Source of the DNA: Scedosporium boydii
Lineage: Eukaryota > Ascomycota > Sordariomycetes > Microascales > Microascaceae
Direction of reading: 5' to 3'
Length of the DNA stretch: 64,000 nt
Assembly (NCBI GenBank): GCA_002221725.1
Contig: NJFT01000041.1
Span: 124,001 to 188,000 of the forward strand
Part shown: positions 43,900 through 53,830 of the stretch, piece after piece
How positions within the stretch are numbered: the first letter of the stretch is position 1
Layout of the letters: each line of letters begins with the position of its first letter
The notes under the pieces: model-generated
Told to the model about the DNA's origin: nothing
Databases searched by the model: none
What the model saw: only the letters and a program-made list of their open reading frames with translations
Position numbers and translations under genes: made by a program

Positions 43900-46467
43900 A
43901 TGAGTTCGAGGCCAACCTCGCGGCCTGGTGCTACGGCACCTCCTGCCTCACTACGTGACATCGACAAGACAAAGTTCCCAAGTCTGCCGACCCAAAAGGC
44001 TCTCTTGATGATCGACTTCCAAAATGATTTCGTCTCCAAAGACGGCGCCTTACACATCTCTTCAACCAATGCCGATTTTGTTGAGCGTGCGGCGAAGCTG
44101 GCGACTGGATTCCATGACATTGGCCTTGTTGTCTGGGTCCAAAGTGTTTTCGAGAAACCTAGGCAATTCATTGAAAGCCAGCAAATTATCACACAGGAGA
44201 AACTTCTCCCTCCCTCGGCTGCTCAGACAATTAGACCGGGGAGAGACGAAGATATCGACCCGGAAGCCTTTCTAAGCACAACAACGGCTGCTTGTGTGCA
44301 GAGGGGAACGCCTGGTTGGCAACTAGCCAACCCACTTAAGACGGTCGTCAACCCGAAGAAGGATGTCCTGATCATGAAGACTCAGTACTCTGCTTTCAAC
44401 GGCACGAAACTCATCCAAACACTGCGCTCTAAGCTGGTTACGACGCTCTATGTATGCGGATCTCTTATCAATGTGGGAGTCCATGCTACAACTGTGGATG
44501 CGGCGGCCCACGGCTACTCCATTATCCTTGTTCGAGACTGCTGCGGTTGGTCGAGCAAAGCGAGGCGCGAGGTCGCCATCGCGAGTCTAACTGAGGTGAG
44601 CGGGTGCGAAGTTGTCAATGCTCGGGCGGTTGTGAAATCCATTGGAGGTTCGGATGAGGGCAAAGAAGAAAAGAAGACCGAGGAAAAGAAGTCGAAAGAG
44701 TTGGATAAGAAGGCGAAGGTTGAAAATGAAAAGGGAAGGGAAAAGGAGGTAAGAAAGGAGAAGGGGAAGGAGAAAGAGAAAGAGAAAGGGAAGAAAGAAG
44801 ACAAAACAGCAACCAAACCCGAACCAAAGGACATCGCTCGTGCACCGCCCCTTCGGCCCTCTCAAACACGCGGAAAGTTGTCACACAGAATCGCCGAGTT
44901 AAAAGAAAGGTTCGCAAGGGAGCTAGAGTCATCGACTCACGATGAAGATGACTCGTTGGATATCGAGGCGGACCCCGACTTAGAAGCCTCAAGTGACAAC
45001 AGCGAAGACGATTTCCAGCCCACGGTCAAGCGAGCCGCCACGTCGAGAGCCAGAACTGTTGACCAAAAGGCGTCGGAGACATCAAAACCGGCTAAAGAAA
45101 TTACCAAAGAGATGGAGAACTTGTCGTTGTCATCTCCCACTTCCAAGTCTGAGTCAAGGAAGAATCGCGCTGTCGATGTCACTGAGAGGGCGTCGGTAGT
45201 GCTGCCTAGCAAGGATACTGCAGCCTCAGCCTCACGGGCGCCACAATCGAACGACACCTCGAATGACAAGAATAACATCGCGATCGCTGGAATTGACAGG
45301 AAATTACCAGAAGATGGAGTCAAAAATAATAAAAATGAGACAAGTTCGGGCGTGGTGTCCGTTCGAAGTCCCGATCTCCCATCAGCAGCGCCTCCCGAAA
45401 AAGTATCACCAACCAAACAAAAAGAAGATTTGCTTACCAAGCCGACATCCTCAAGAATGGCCCCTGTGAAAGACGATTCCGCGACTCTCATCTCCAAATC
45501 CCCCAAGAAGCCCGAAACCTCCAAATTGGCGGTCAAGCCTGAAGAACGGGTTAGTGCAGATGGAACCACCCTGAAGAAGGAATCCGAACCCCTCTGCGAG
45601 GGCGATACCAAGGTCATTTATGACATCCTGCCAGAAGACCTAGAGGCTGGAATTTTTGAAAAAGTCAAAGATGAGGTTGACTGGAAGCATATGAGCCATC
45701 TCGGCGGCGAGGTCCCACGCCTGGTTGCCGTGCAAGGTCATGTTGAGCCTGACGGGAGCATGCCAATCTACCGCCATCCAGCCGATGAGTCTCCACCCCT
45801 GAAGCCATTCTCTCCAACTATCCTCCGCCTGAAAGAAGAGGTCGAGAAGCACCTGGGCCATACGGTGAACCACGTCCTGATCCAGCTCTATCGTGGTGGC
45901 AAAGACTACATCTCCGAGCACAGTGACAAGACCCTGGATATCGTCAAGGATTCTTACATAGCGAACCTCAGCCTGGGGGCCGAGCGAACCATGGTCTTCC
46001 GCACAAAGCGTCCCGAGAAGGAGCCCAAGTCCCCCACTGAATCCGAATCTTCCCCTCCCAAGTCCCCGCCCGCATCAACCAAGCGCCAGGTCCAACGCAC
46101 CAAGCTTCCGCACAATTCTCTTTGCCGCATGGGCCTGAAAACGAACGAGCGCTGGCTGCACGCCATCCGACAGGACAAGCGTCCGGACTTTGAGAAAACG
46201 CCCGAGGAGATGTCGTTTGGGGGCGAGAGGATCTCTCTGACGTTCAGGAGCATCGGCACGTTCCTGAACGCCGAGGAAACGCACATCTGGGGCCAGGGCG
46301 CCACGGCGAAGACCAAGGCCGAGGCTCGTCTCGTCATTAATGGTGACGAGGGCGAGTCCGAGAGGATTGTGAGGGCCTTTGGTGTGGAGAATAGACTGTC
46401 TGAATTTGACTGGGAGAAGCACTATGGACAAGGATTTGACGTCTTGCATATGACGCGACATGCATGA
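43900..46467 (+). CDS. Isochorismatase-like / AlkB-like 2OG-Fe(II) oxygenase fusion protein
   Basis: A single uninterrupted exon encodes 855 residues. Residues ~30-250 form an isochorismatase-like hydrolase fold: LLMIDFQNDF with the catalytic-position Asp39, and VLIMKTQYSAF with Lys160. The nucleophile position in VCGSLINVGVHAT is Gly193 rather than Cys, so this half looks catalytically inactive. Residues ~250-565 are disordered and extremely Lys/Glu-rich at first (44650-44820). Residues ~570-855 are an AlkB-type dioxygenase domain with YRGGKDYISEHSD (His674, Asp676), RWLHAI (His754) and the RISLTFR motif (Arg777, Arg783). All iron and 2-oxoglutarate ligands are therefore present. The dioxygenase probably demethylates nucleic acid; the substrate is unknown. 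ATG at 43900 is the first in frame. Confidence 0.9.
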   Translation: MSSRPTSRPGATAPPASLRDIDKTKFPSLPTQKALLMIDFQNDFVSKDGALHISSTNADFVERAAKLATGFHDIGLVVWVQSVFEKPRQFIESQQIITQEKLLPPSAAQTIRPGRDEDIDPEAFLSTTTAACVQRGTPGWQLANPLKTVVNPKKDVLIMKTQYSAFNGTKLIQTLRSKLVTTLYVCGSLINVGVHATTVDAAAHGYSIILVRDCCGWSSKARREVAIASLTEVSGCEVVNARAVVKSIGGSDEGKEEKKTEEKKSKELDKKAKVENEKGREKEVRKEKGKEKEKEKGKKEDKTATKPEPKDIARAPPLRPSQTRGKLSHRIAELKERFARELESSTHDEDDSLDIEADPDLEASSDNSEDDFQPTVKRAATSRARTVDQKASETSKPAKEITKEMENLSLSSPTSKSESRKNRAVDVTERASVVLPSKDTAASASRAPQSNDTSNDKNNIAIAGIDRKLPEDGVKNNKNETSSGVVSVRSPDLPSAAPPEKVSPTKQKEDLLTKPTSSRMAPVKDDSATLISKSPKKPETSKLAVKPEERVSADGTTLKKESEPLCEGDTKVIYDILPEDLEAGIFEKVKDEVDWKHMSHLGGEVPRLVAVQGHVEPDGSMPIYRHPADESPPLKPFSPTILRLKEEVEKHLGHTVNHVLIQLYRGGKDYISEHSDKTLDIVKDSYIANLSLGAERTMVFRTKRPEKEPKSPTESESSPPKSPPASTKRQVQRTKLPHNSLCRMGLKTNERWLHAIRQDKRPDFEKTPEEMSFGGERISLTFRSIGTFLNAEETHIWGQGATAKTKAEARLVINGDEGESERIVRAFGVENRLSEFDWEKHYGQGFDVLHMTRHA

Positions 46468-46949
46468 AGAAGTCTTACTTGTTTTGAATTTCGTTGGTTT
46501 ACTCGCTTTGCTTTGATCTTTCGATGTTTGCATCTTTGTGTGTTGGATACCTTGCGCTTTTCCGAGATGAGAGACAAAGCGTATTTTTGGCCCGGCCCGA
46601 GGCCGGAAGAGATACCGGCCATTTGGAGCGTTCACTCATCTTTCGGCGATGCAGGATGCATAGGAAACGGGATTTGGTCTGGATAAATGTTGAATGGGAT
46701 CTCCTTTATATATAGCTCCTTATTATTATTTTTAAACCAACTTCTGCTCCGGAATGTGTTTAGTGGTACTTGTTTAGTTCATGGAAAGTGCACTGATCGA
46801 GATGAGTATATAAGTCAAGTGAACGAGACGGTAAAATCAAAAGTGCTTGCCGCAATCAAAATCCTCTACCTAGCGATACATATTTCTCTATCAAGAAAAG
46901 CCAACTTCTACTTTCCATCCACCAGATTCCCCTCAATATCTAGGCATCG
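46468..46949. other. Convergent 3' intergenic region
   Basis: About 480 bp between the stop codons of the fusion gene and serine hydroxymethyltransferase. It is AT-rich near 46700-46740. Nothing coding is seen. Confidence 0.45.
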
Positions 46950-48895
46950 TCACCTGCCTTGCCGAGAGTCCCAGGGGAAGGGGTACGTGCCCACCCAATC
47001 GGCCACCTCAGACTTCAGCTGAACGATTTCCGGGTCCGATGAACCATCGCCAACATAGTCGAGGAAGAACTTAAGTCTCCTAGGGTTCGCCTCTCCCTTC
47101 TCCTCCGCCGCCTTCTTCGCTGCCTTGTCGAGCCTTAGGGTTATGGTGACGGCTCGGTCAATGATATCAGCGACCCTCTCAAAATCATTCTCCGAGAATC
47201 CCCTGGTAGTCATGGCGGGGCTTCCCATACGAATGCCGCCAGGTATTAAGGCCGACTTGTCGCCGGGGACGGTGTTCTTATTAGCAGCGATACCTACGAG
47301 CTCGAGCACCCTCTCGACGCGGCTACCGTCAATGCCCTGGGGCTTGAGGTCGACGAGGACGAGATGGTTGTCGGTTCCCCCGCTTACGATGCTGTAGCCT
47401 AGGCCGCCCTTTTCCTTAGAATCGCCGAGACGACGAGCCAAAGCTTTGGCGTTGGCGAGCACCTGGGTCTGATACGCGCGGAACTCGGGGGTCTGAGTTT
47501 GGTGGAGAGCAACTGCAAGAGCAGCGATGGTGTGGTTGTGTGGGCCTCCCTGGTGTCCGGGGAAGACGGAGCTATTAATTGGACCCTCAAGATCATACAG
47601 CACCTCCTTCTTCGTTTTGGGGTTTATACGACGGACGCCTTTCCGGAAAAAGATCATGGCGCCACGGGGTCCGCGCAAACTCTTGTGACTGGTGGTCGTG
47701 ACGATATCGGCGAAGGGGAAGGGGCTGGGGATGACGTTGGCGGCGACAAGGCCGGAAATGTGGGCCATGTCGGCGACTAAGTAGGCGTCAACCTTATCGC
47801 AGATCTCGCGCATGCGTTTATAGTCGATTAAACGGCTGTAGGCACTAGCTCCGGCAACGATAATCTTGGGACGGAACAGGGTCGCCAGTTCCTCGAGTTG
47901 GTCGTAGTTGATGTAACCGGTACTCTCGTCTAGTCGGTAAGGGAGCGTTTCGAAGTATTTGGAAATGAAAGAGATCTTCTTCGTCGCGGTCTGGTATCCA
48001 TGGGAGAGGTGACCCCCGTGCGGTAGATCCAAACCCATCAACCGATCATGAGTTCCCATAAGAGCCGAATAGACATACAGGTTCGCGGGAGCACCGGAGA
48101 GGGCTAGATAGCGAAGGAAGCACAGCATGAGTTAGACTGCAGACCGATCAAGGGACCTCCAGGTCGTCAGAACTTACGCTGAACGTTGACGCCCCATTGA
48201 GACGGTTCAAGGTCAAAGGCTGTTAAGGCGCGCTGTTGGCACAGCCTTTCCGCCTCGTCGATGAACTCGTTTCCTCCGTAGTATCTAGCGCCAGGATAGC
48301 CTTCGGAATACTTATCTACCCAAGGGGTTTCCGTGTTAGCTTCCAGGGTCTCCAGGGAAGTTGGGAGATAGTTTGAAAGAAGGGTATCACGGTGGGCTGA
48401 CTTTGCATAACACTTCCAAGGGCTTCGAGGACAGCTTTGGATGTGAAGTTCTCGGAGGGAATCAAATTGATGAAGTGTTTTTGTCGGTTCTCTTCCTACA
48501 TATCCAGCCCCTAGTTAGCACGTGATGCTTCCATTCCCCCAGTCGTCTAAACTGCTATCGCACCTTTAGGATTATATTGAAAATCGCGGGATCGGCTTGG
48601 TCGAGGTGGGTGGAAAGAGCCTAAGGAGCCGCGCACGCGGGAAGTCAGTAACCGACGTAGAGAAGGATTAATGGGCATCATCGCAAAGTATCGTGTTGGA
48701 TTCCATGGAAGGGGAGTGGGCAGTACAAACCTGAGTCTGGTTATCCAAAGACACGGACGAGTAATAATGGCCTCCCGGTGATCTCCTGCTCCTGGTGGTG
48801 CTGAGGCCGGCCACCCTTGTTAGACAATGCATAGAGCTGGATGGCGTGGTCCTCCATAGGGACGCCAATGGCAGCCTCAATGCATGCCTCGACAT
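46950..48895 (-). CDS. SHM1: Serine hydroxymethyltransferase, mitochondrial
   Basis: PLP enzyme interconverting serine and glycine while charging tetrahydrofolate with a one-carbon unit. Exons are 48895-48731, 48620-48564, 48495-48402, 48315-48178 and 48103-46950, giving 535 residues. The first ~45 residues are rich in Arg, Ser and Leu without acidic residues, a mitochondrial presequence that points to the organellar isoform. Landmarks are [61 protein letters not shown] and the PLP-lysine loop [18 protein letters not shown]. The C-terminal [12 protein letters not shown] is also typical. One donor is GTCAGC rather than GTAAGT-like, but phase and conservation support it. Confidence 0.95.
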
Positions 48896-51800
48896 TGCGG
48901 ATGGCTTTGTCGCGCGATATATGGAAGCGGTAGGTGTGTGGGAGAGATGTGAAGATGGGGAGACAGCGTGTCTAGGATTGGCCTCAAGACATGTGCCCTT
49001 CTGGCGGCGGATAATTGACCTCTGGCGGTCGGTGATCAATTTGATGTGACTCTCGAGCGGGGTGCAGACGACGCTGGAGGCTTTAGCGTTGACGTTAGAG
49101 GCTAGCTGTAGCTGTGATTGCTGTGAGTACAGGTACCATTCCAAAGAATAGCAGATGGCTGGACACACAGCTTGAGACGGGACAATTCAAGCTGGATCAA
49201 TTGAACGTCGAGAAATACTCAGCCGTCCCAATCAATGGACTTTCCACGCTGAAGCTGGGTGCAAGTGGACCAACAATTTCAAGAGAGAAACCCAGAACCA
49301 GCATCCAACGAGCCGGGGTGTTCCAAGTTATTGAGGCCTGCCATCGGCATCACGCCACTAGTCTTGATCTTCTCCCCTTATTTGTAGGGATGTCAGGGCA
49401 GTGAATACAGCACTGTTCTCAGCAGCGAGTTCAGCCTACGTATTACGACATTGTAACATTCTGTGGATAGTGATTGACTGCAATGATTGATGCGCGACAA
49501 TTAATTGTCCTGGAAGTAGAGGTACGAGCGCCAAAGTAATGGTGTAATGGTGTACAACGACCTCAGATCCATCCTCGTGCCGAAGTTGACGACCATTGCA
49601 CATGCACGTGACCCACTCAAGACCTCTATCGAAGGACGACTCAACCTCTCATGGATTCGACAGGGGCAGCGAATGTGACGATCCGAGTCGTCACTTAAAC
49701 CCCCATGCTACTTCATCATTACGGTTCGGATTTTGTTCGGGAGCATGACTCGATGGCGGTGTACGATGACCTCTCCGTACAGATCCCACGAGGAGATTTC
49801 TATGAGCAACGGCTCCGTGTACTTACAACGAGTCATAGTTGATGTCACACCGAATATAACAGAAACCATTAGGATTGATGCGGATGGAAAATCAGATGTG
49901 GGAAGTGAGAAGAGATGATCTGTTCTCGAATCTCTCCTCGTGAGCGGCTGCTGCGTATCAGAACCAGTAGGACCTTCGTACCTAAGCCAGCACTGGGTTT
50001 TCGCTTGGAGAATCAGAGATAACCGCGAACGCTTCTCGCGAGAAAGGTGCTTTCCTCATTTACTTTTGGCTGATGCGAAGAACTGGAAAACCCTCTATGT
50101 ATTCCTGGGATGGACGCTGCTATCTCTATCAAAGCAAACAAACTTGGTCACAGGAATCGTCTGATAATATTGCGTCAGTAGTAGCTCTTTTCACAACGTC
50201 TACCAGCCCAATCTATCACATCTACAAATCCACTACCTCGAAAGAAGCACATAGGTCCCACGCTAATTAGAGGATCGCTGGTTCTCGTTCTCGCCGATGG
50301 GCTGGGCGACGTAGTTTTGAAAGGCAGAAAAGCGGGTGCTGCAGCAGTATTCGGTGTTAGTCCTTCAATCCATCGCGGCGTCCAGCAATGCAAGCCATGC
50401 AACGCAAGCTTTCCCTTTCAACTAGCGCCAAGAGCGGAGCATGGGGAAATCTGGGTCCTAACGGCTTTGTTCAAGCTGCCACCGGGTTACGCCCTAGAGG
50501 GGTGCGAAGACAGAGTTGAGGTCAACCTCTTGCAACCGAGAGTGCAGATTGCAGGATGTATTGAACCATGACCGGGGAGGAGGCCGGCGCTGAGTTTTAT
50601 AACCGCGATTCTCTGCTTCGAGCTTGAGGAGGAACTGGTTTAATTGTTAACACTTATATCACCTAGCATAAGCATACCTGCCCTGTTCGGAGATGGGGCG
50701 CGTGCCAGAGGGCATCGGCATCACCATTTCCCTTGTCGAATACTGTCGAGATAATGTCAAGACCGTAAACAGCATGGAGCATCTACAGTCATAGCATAAT
50801 CCAGTTTGAAATCTGTAAATTGCAATTGTACTTGACCCTTGTCCCGAGACCAGTAAACCTGTGCCTTTTTGTGAGAACTGAGCATTGAATCGCCCCATTT
50901 TGCGAATAGCAGATGCGGCCAGCCGTCATGTATCTGACGGGCCGGCGCATAACCCCGACGACCCTTAAAAATTCTACCCACGTCGACGCCTCCTCACCGA
51001 ACTTTTTCTTTTTTTCTCTTTTCTTTCCCAACTCAACTAAATTGGGCGTGACGAGATTGCTACCACAACCAAGCCAATTGGCCTTCCCTAACCCCCGCGA
51101 GGGGGCCACGGGAGCCATGCGGACATGTCCCGGCGCACTTCACCACCTTTAAGGGACAATTTGAAGCCTTCTGATCCAATTTCTTGAGCCTCCTCTCTTC
51201 ACTTATTACCTCCTTTCTTCTTTAACTCTAGTGGATGGGGGGTTTGACGCTTGGCAAGTGCCAAGCATTCGAATGTGTCACACCGAGTTTCGTCTATACT
51301 AGTCCTTTTGGAGGGTCGACTTTGCTCGAAGTTAGGATAGAACTGCGTTGGGCGAGGGAATGAGCAAGGCCTCTACTCTCGTGGATCCCCGAGTGCTGTG
51401 GGTTCCGCTCTATTATACGGGTGGTGTCCTCATCTCTAGAACCGATCCTAGCATGTTAGGTCTAGGGTCCCTAGCTAAGTTTTGGCTTGTATTCCTGTGT
51501 AATATTGCATTTGATCCCATTTTCTCGAGCACTGTAAGCATTGGCGTGTCTTTCCCTTTTTTTTTCGTCTTCTCCCAGTCGATGGTCGCGAGACCGTCTC
51601 GCGAGGAGCATGCTGTCAACCTTTAAAAATTGAAAGAGTCCTTATTCGGTACTGGCGGTAAAGGCCGGAGATATTCGACAGACCTCGTCTTTCCCATATG
51701 TTGCGAGGCACCTCCTCTCCCTACGCCTCAGGGAAGGGTCAATGGGTCAAACTTGGGGAGCATGGGGAAATCTGGAGCATTCTGTGAAAAACAGAAAAAG

Positions 51801-52058
51801 ATAACCGGCATTCATTTAGACGTAATGTAGTCTCTTGTATCGAGTGCAATGCTACCTTTTTGTACCGAAAGACCCTAGGTGACCTTGCCAGCATCTCTAG
51901 AGCTGGGAGGCCGTATAACAACAACAACAACAACAAGACACCCGAAAACCCTTTGACTCCGAATGCAGCCTCCTTTTGGCCATAGCCTTGGCACGACAGG
52001 ACCAACCTGTCCATTCTTAGGTCGTCTTCGTATTCGTCTCCGTCATCATCATCGTTCT
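48896..52058. other. Long intergenic region between SHM1 and RPL19
   Basis: About 3.2 kb holding the SHM1 promoter and the eL19 3' end. Open frames are short and lack domains. A pyrimidine-rich run lies at about 50998-51030, and an ACA trinucleotide repeat at 51917-51937. No tRNA or snoRNA pattern was found by eye. Confidence 0.4.
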
Positions 52059-53278
52059 TTACTCCTCGGTATCCTCTAGCAGAGCATTCTTCTTCGCCGC
52101 CGCCCTCTCCAACTTGCGCTCGCGAGCGGCCTTGGTCCTGGCACGCTTGGCATCCATCTCCTCCTTGAGCAACCTCTCGCGCTGCTTCTCGGCCTTGGCA
52201 CGGTGAATCTGCAGGAGAAAAGAGCATTGTTAGTTTACTGGCGGCTTGTGGCGTCACCTACTGAAAACGTGGTAGAATCTGGTCTCGACTTACGTGCTCA
52301 ACGAGGGCACGCTTGTGCTTGAAGGTGTTACCCTTGCTGAGGTGGTAGAGCTCGTGGTAGAGGTGCTTGTCAATCTTTCCGCTGGCACGGTACTTGACAA
52401 GAAGGCGGCGGAGGACACGCTGGCGGCGCATCCAAAGGATCTCACTGCACGAGCAGTTAGCACATGGAAATCAATGACTCGTCGGCCCTCAAGGAGTGGT
52501 GAAAGGTCAGCCTCATGGCGGGAAGCCACCGTTCTAGGGATGGCCTCAGCGCCCCCCAAAGGCCAACCTCCAAGCCCTTCCTAGGCCGCCGGTGGGTTTT
52601 CCATGGTATAGGGAGAGACGTACGTAGGCATACGGGCATTGGCAGTACCCTTGCGCTTACCGAAACCTCGGTGGCGGCCGTCCCTTCGGGCGAGGTTAAG
52701 CTCGCGGGCACGAGATCGGGAGTGCATGGTGACGGGCTTGCGGATGATGAGGCCATCAGCGATGAGCTTTCGGATCGTCTGACGAGAGTTGGCATTGCTG
52801 ATTTCGTTGACTTCGTTGGGGTCTAGCCAGATCTTGTTCTTGCCGCAGCCGATGACCGACGCGGCCAGGCGCTTCTGGGTGAGAAGGTTGGCCCTATAGT
52901 TTTGGCAAACCGTCAGTTAGCCTCCATGTCCGCCTTAAAAAGTTCGCGTGCTGTCTGTTGAATATTTCATCCCCAAAGTCACAGAATCCATCTCCGAAAT
53001 TGGAAAATATCATCTTCCCCGCACACAAGTTGCTCGTTCTATCATCATATCGAATCGGGTTTCTGTGGAAGTTCAGATGTATAGGGGGGGATGAATGCCA
53101 GGGCCGTAGAGTGAGCGCCAGGCAGTAACAGTCATGCCCCCCAAGAATCACCCATTTCCACCACATTCACCCCAAGCACCCACTTGTCTTTCTGTCGTTG
53201 ATCGTTTCTTCCGGCAGGGGGGATGGTGGGCTAGCGAATTGAGGTAAATCAACAGGGAATGGGGAGATCATCTTACAT
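52059..53278 (-). CDS. RPL19: 60S ribosomal protein eL19
   Basis: Large-subunit ribosomal protein. Exons are 53278-53277, 52893-52624, 52444-52294 and 52208-52059, giving 190 residues. The first coding exon is only two bases, AT. The G of the start codon comes from the second exon, which continues [27 protein letters not shown]. Other hallmarks are [32 protein letters not shown] and [17 protein letters not shown], with a charged Lys/Glu/Arg helix at the end. As far as I recall, yeast RPL19 genes have the same split start codon, so this intron looks ancient. The first intron is 383 nt, the longest in the gene. Confidence 0.96.
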
Positions 53279-53830
53279 CTTGGACGATTAAATTCGGCGA
53301 TGGTCGATTATCGGTTGGTGATGGGAGATGGATTGGAAATCTCGGAGTGAAGGGGAGATTTTTTTCTAGTCGTGACTGTGGTCGAGATTCGCTCCCCTCA
53401 GGGTAGGTTTCCAACTTGTGGGCGGTCCAAGACTAGCCCTGATTGGGAGAAGTAGGCGAGGGCTGCTGACGAGATCAAGGCGGGGCAGAAACTTTACTTG
53501 CAGTGACCGAAGGTAAAGTCACGTGATTGAATTTTTTTGCTTTACACTGTAAAGTCTGGCAGAAAAGTGGGAAAAAATGAAAATGAAAATGAAATCATCA
53601 ATTCGCAAGAGAAGCCCTACATCGGTTTTACGCACTGTACTTCGCACCTCCTTGTGCTCCACTGTTGTACGTCACCCAAGCAAGCTCACGTCTTGGAGAC
53701 TGATTTCGAACAAGAAACTCATTGCTTCAGGCTTCTTCTCGAAGAGCTATTGTAAGCGTAAAATAAAAGCTCAATGATATATACACATGTACTTTTTCAC
53801 AGGGTCTTCCTTTTCAACAGAATCTTCTAT
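53279..53830. other. Intergenic region, RPL19 promoter and GCN1 3' end
   Basis: About 550 bp between tandem minus-strand genes. No gene is supported. It must carry the eL19 promoter on the minus strand. Confidence 0.45.

Noticed and set aside
51917..51937. Trinucleotide ACA repeat and other simple repeats (28006, 28361, 30310, 62427)
   Set aside because: They are ordinary microsatellites and homopolymers with no sign of function.
52913..53048. Possible C/D snoRNA in eL19 intron 1 (box C-like ATGATGA on the minus strand)
   Set aside because: The only downstream CTGA overlaps the branch-point region, the spacing is too long, and there is no C'/D' pair.
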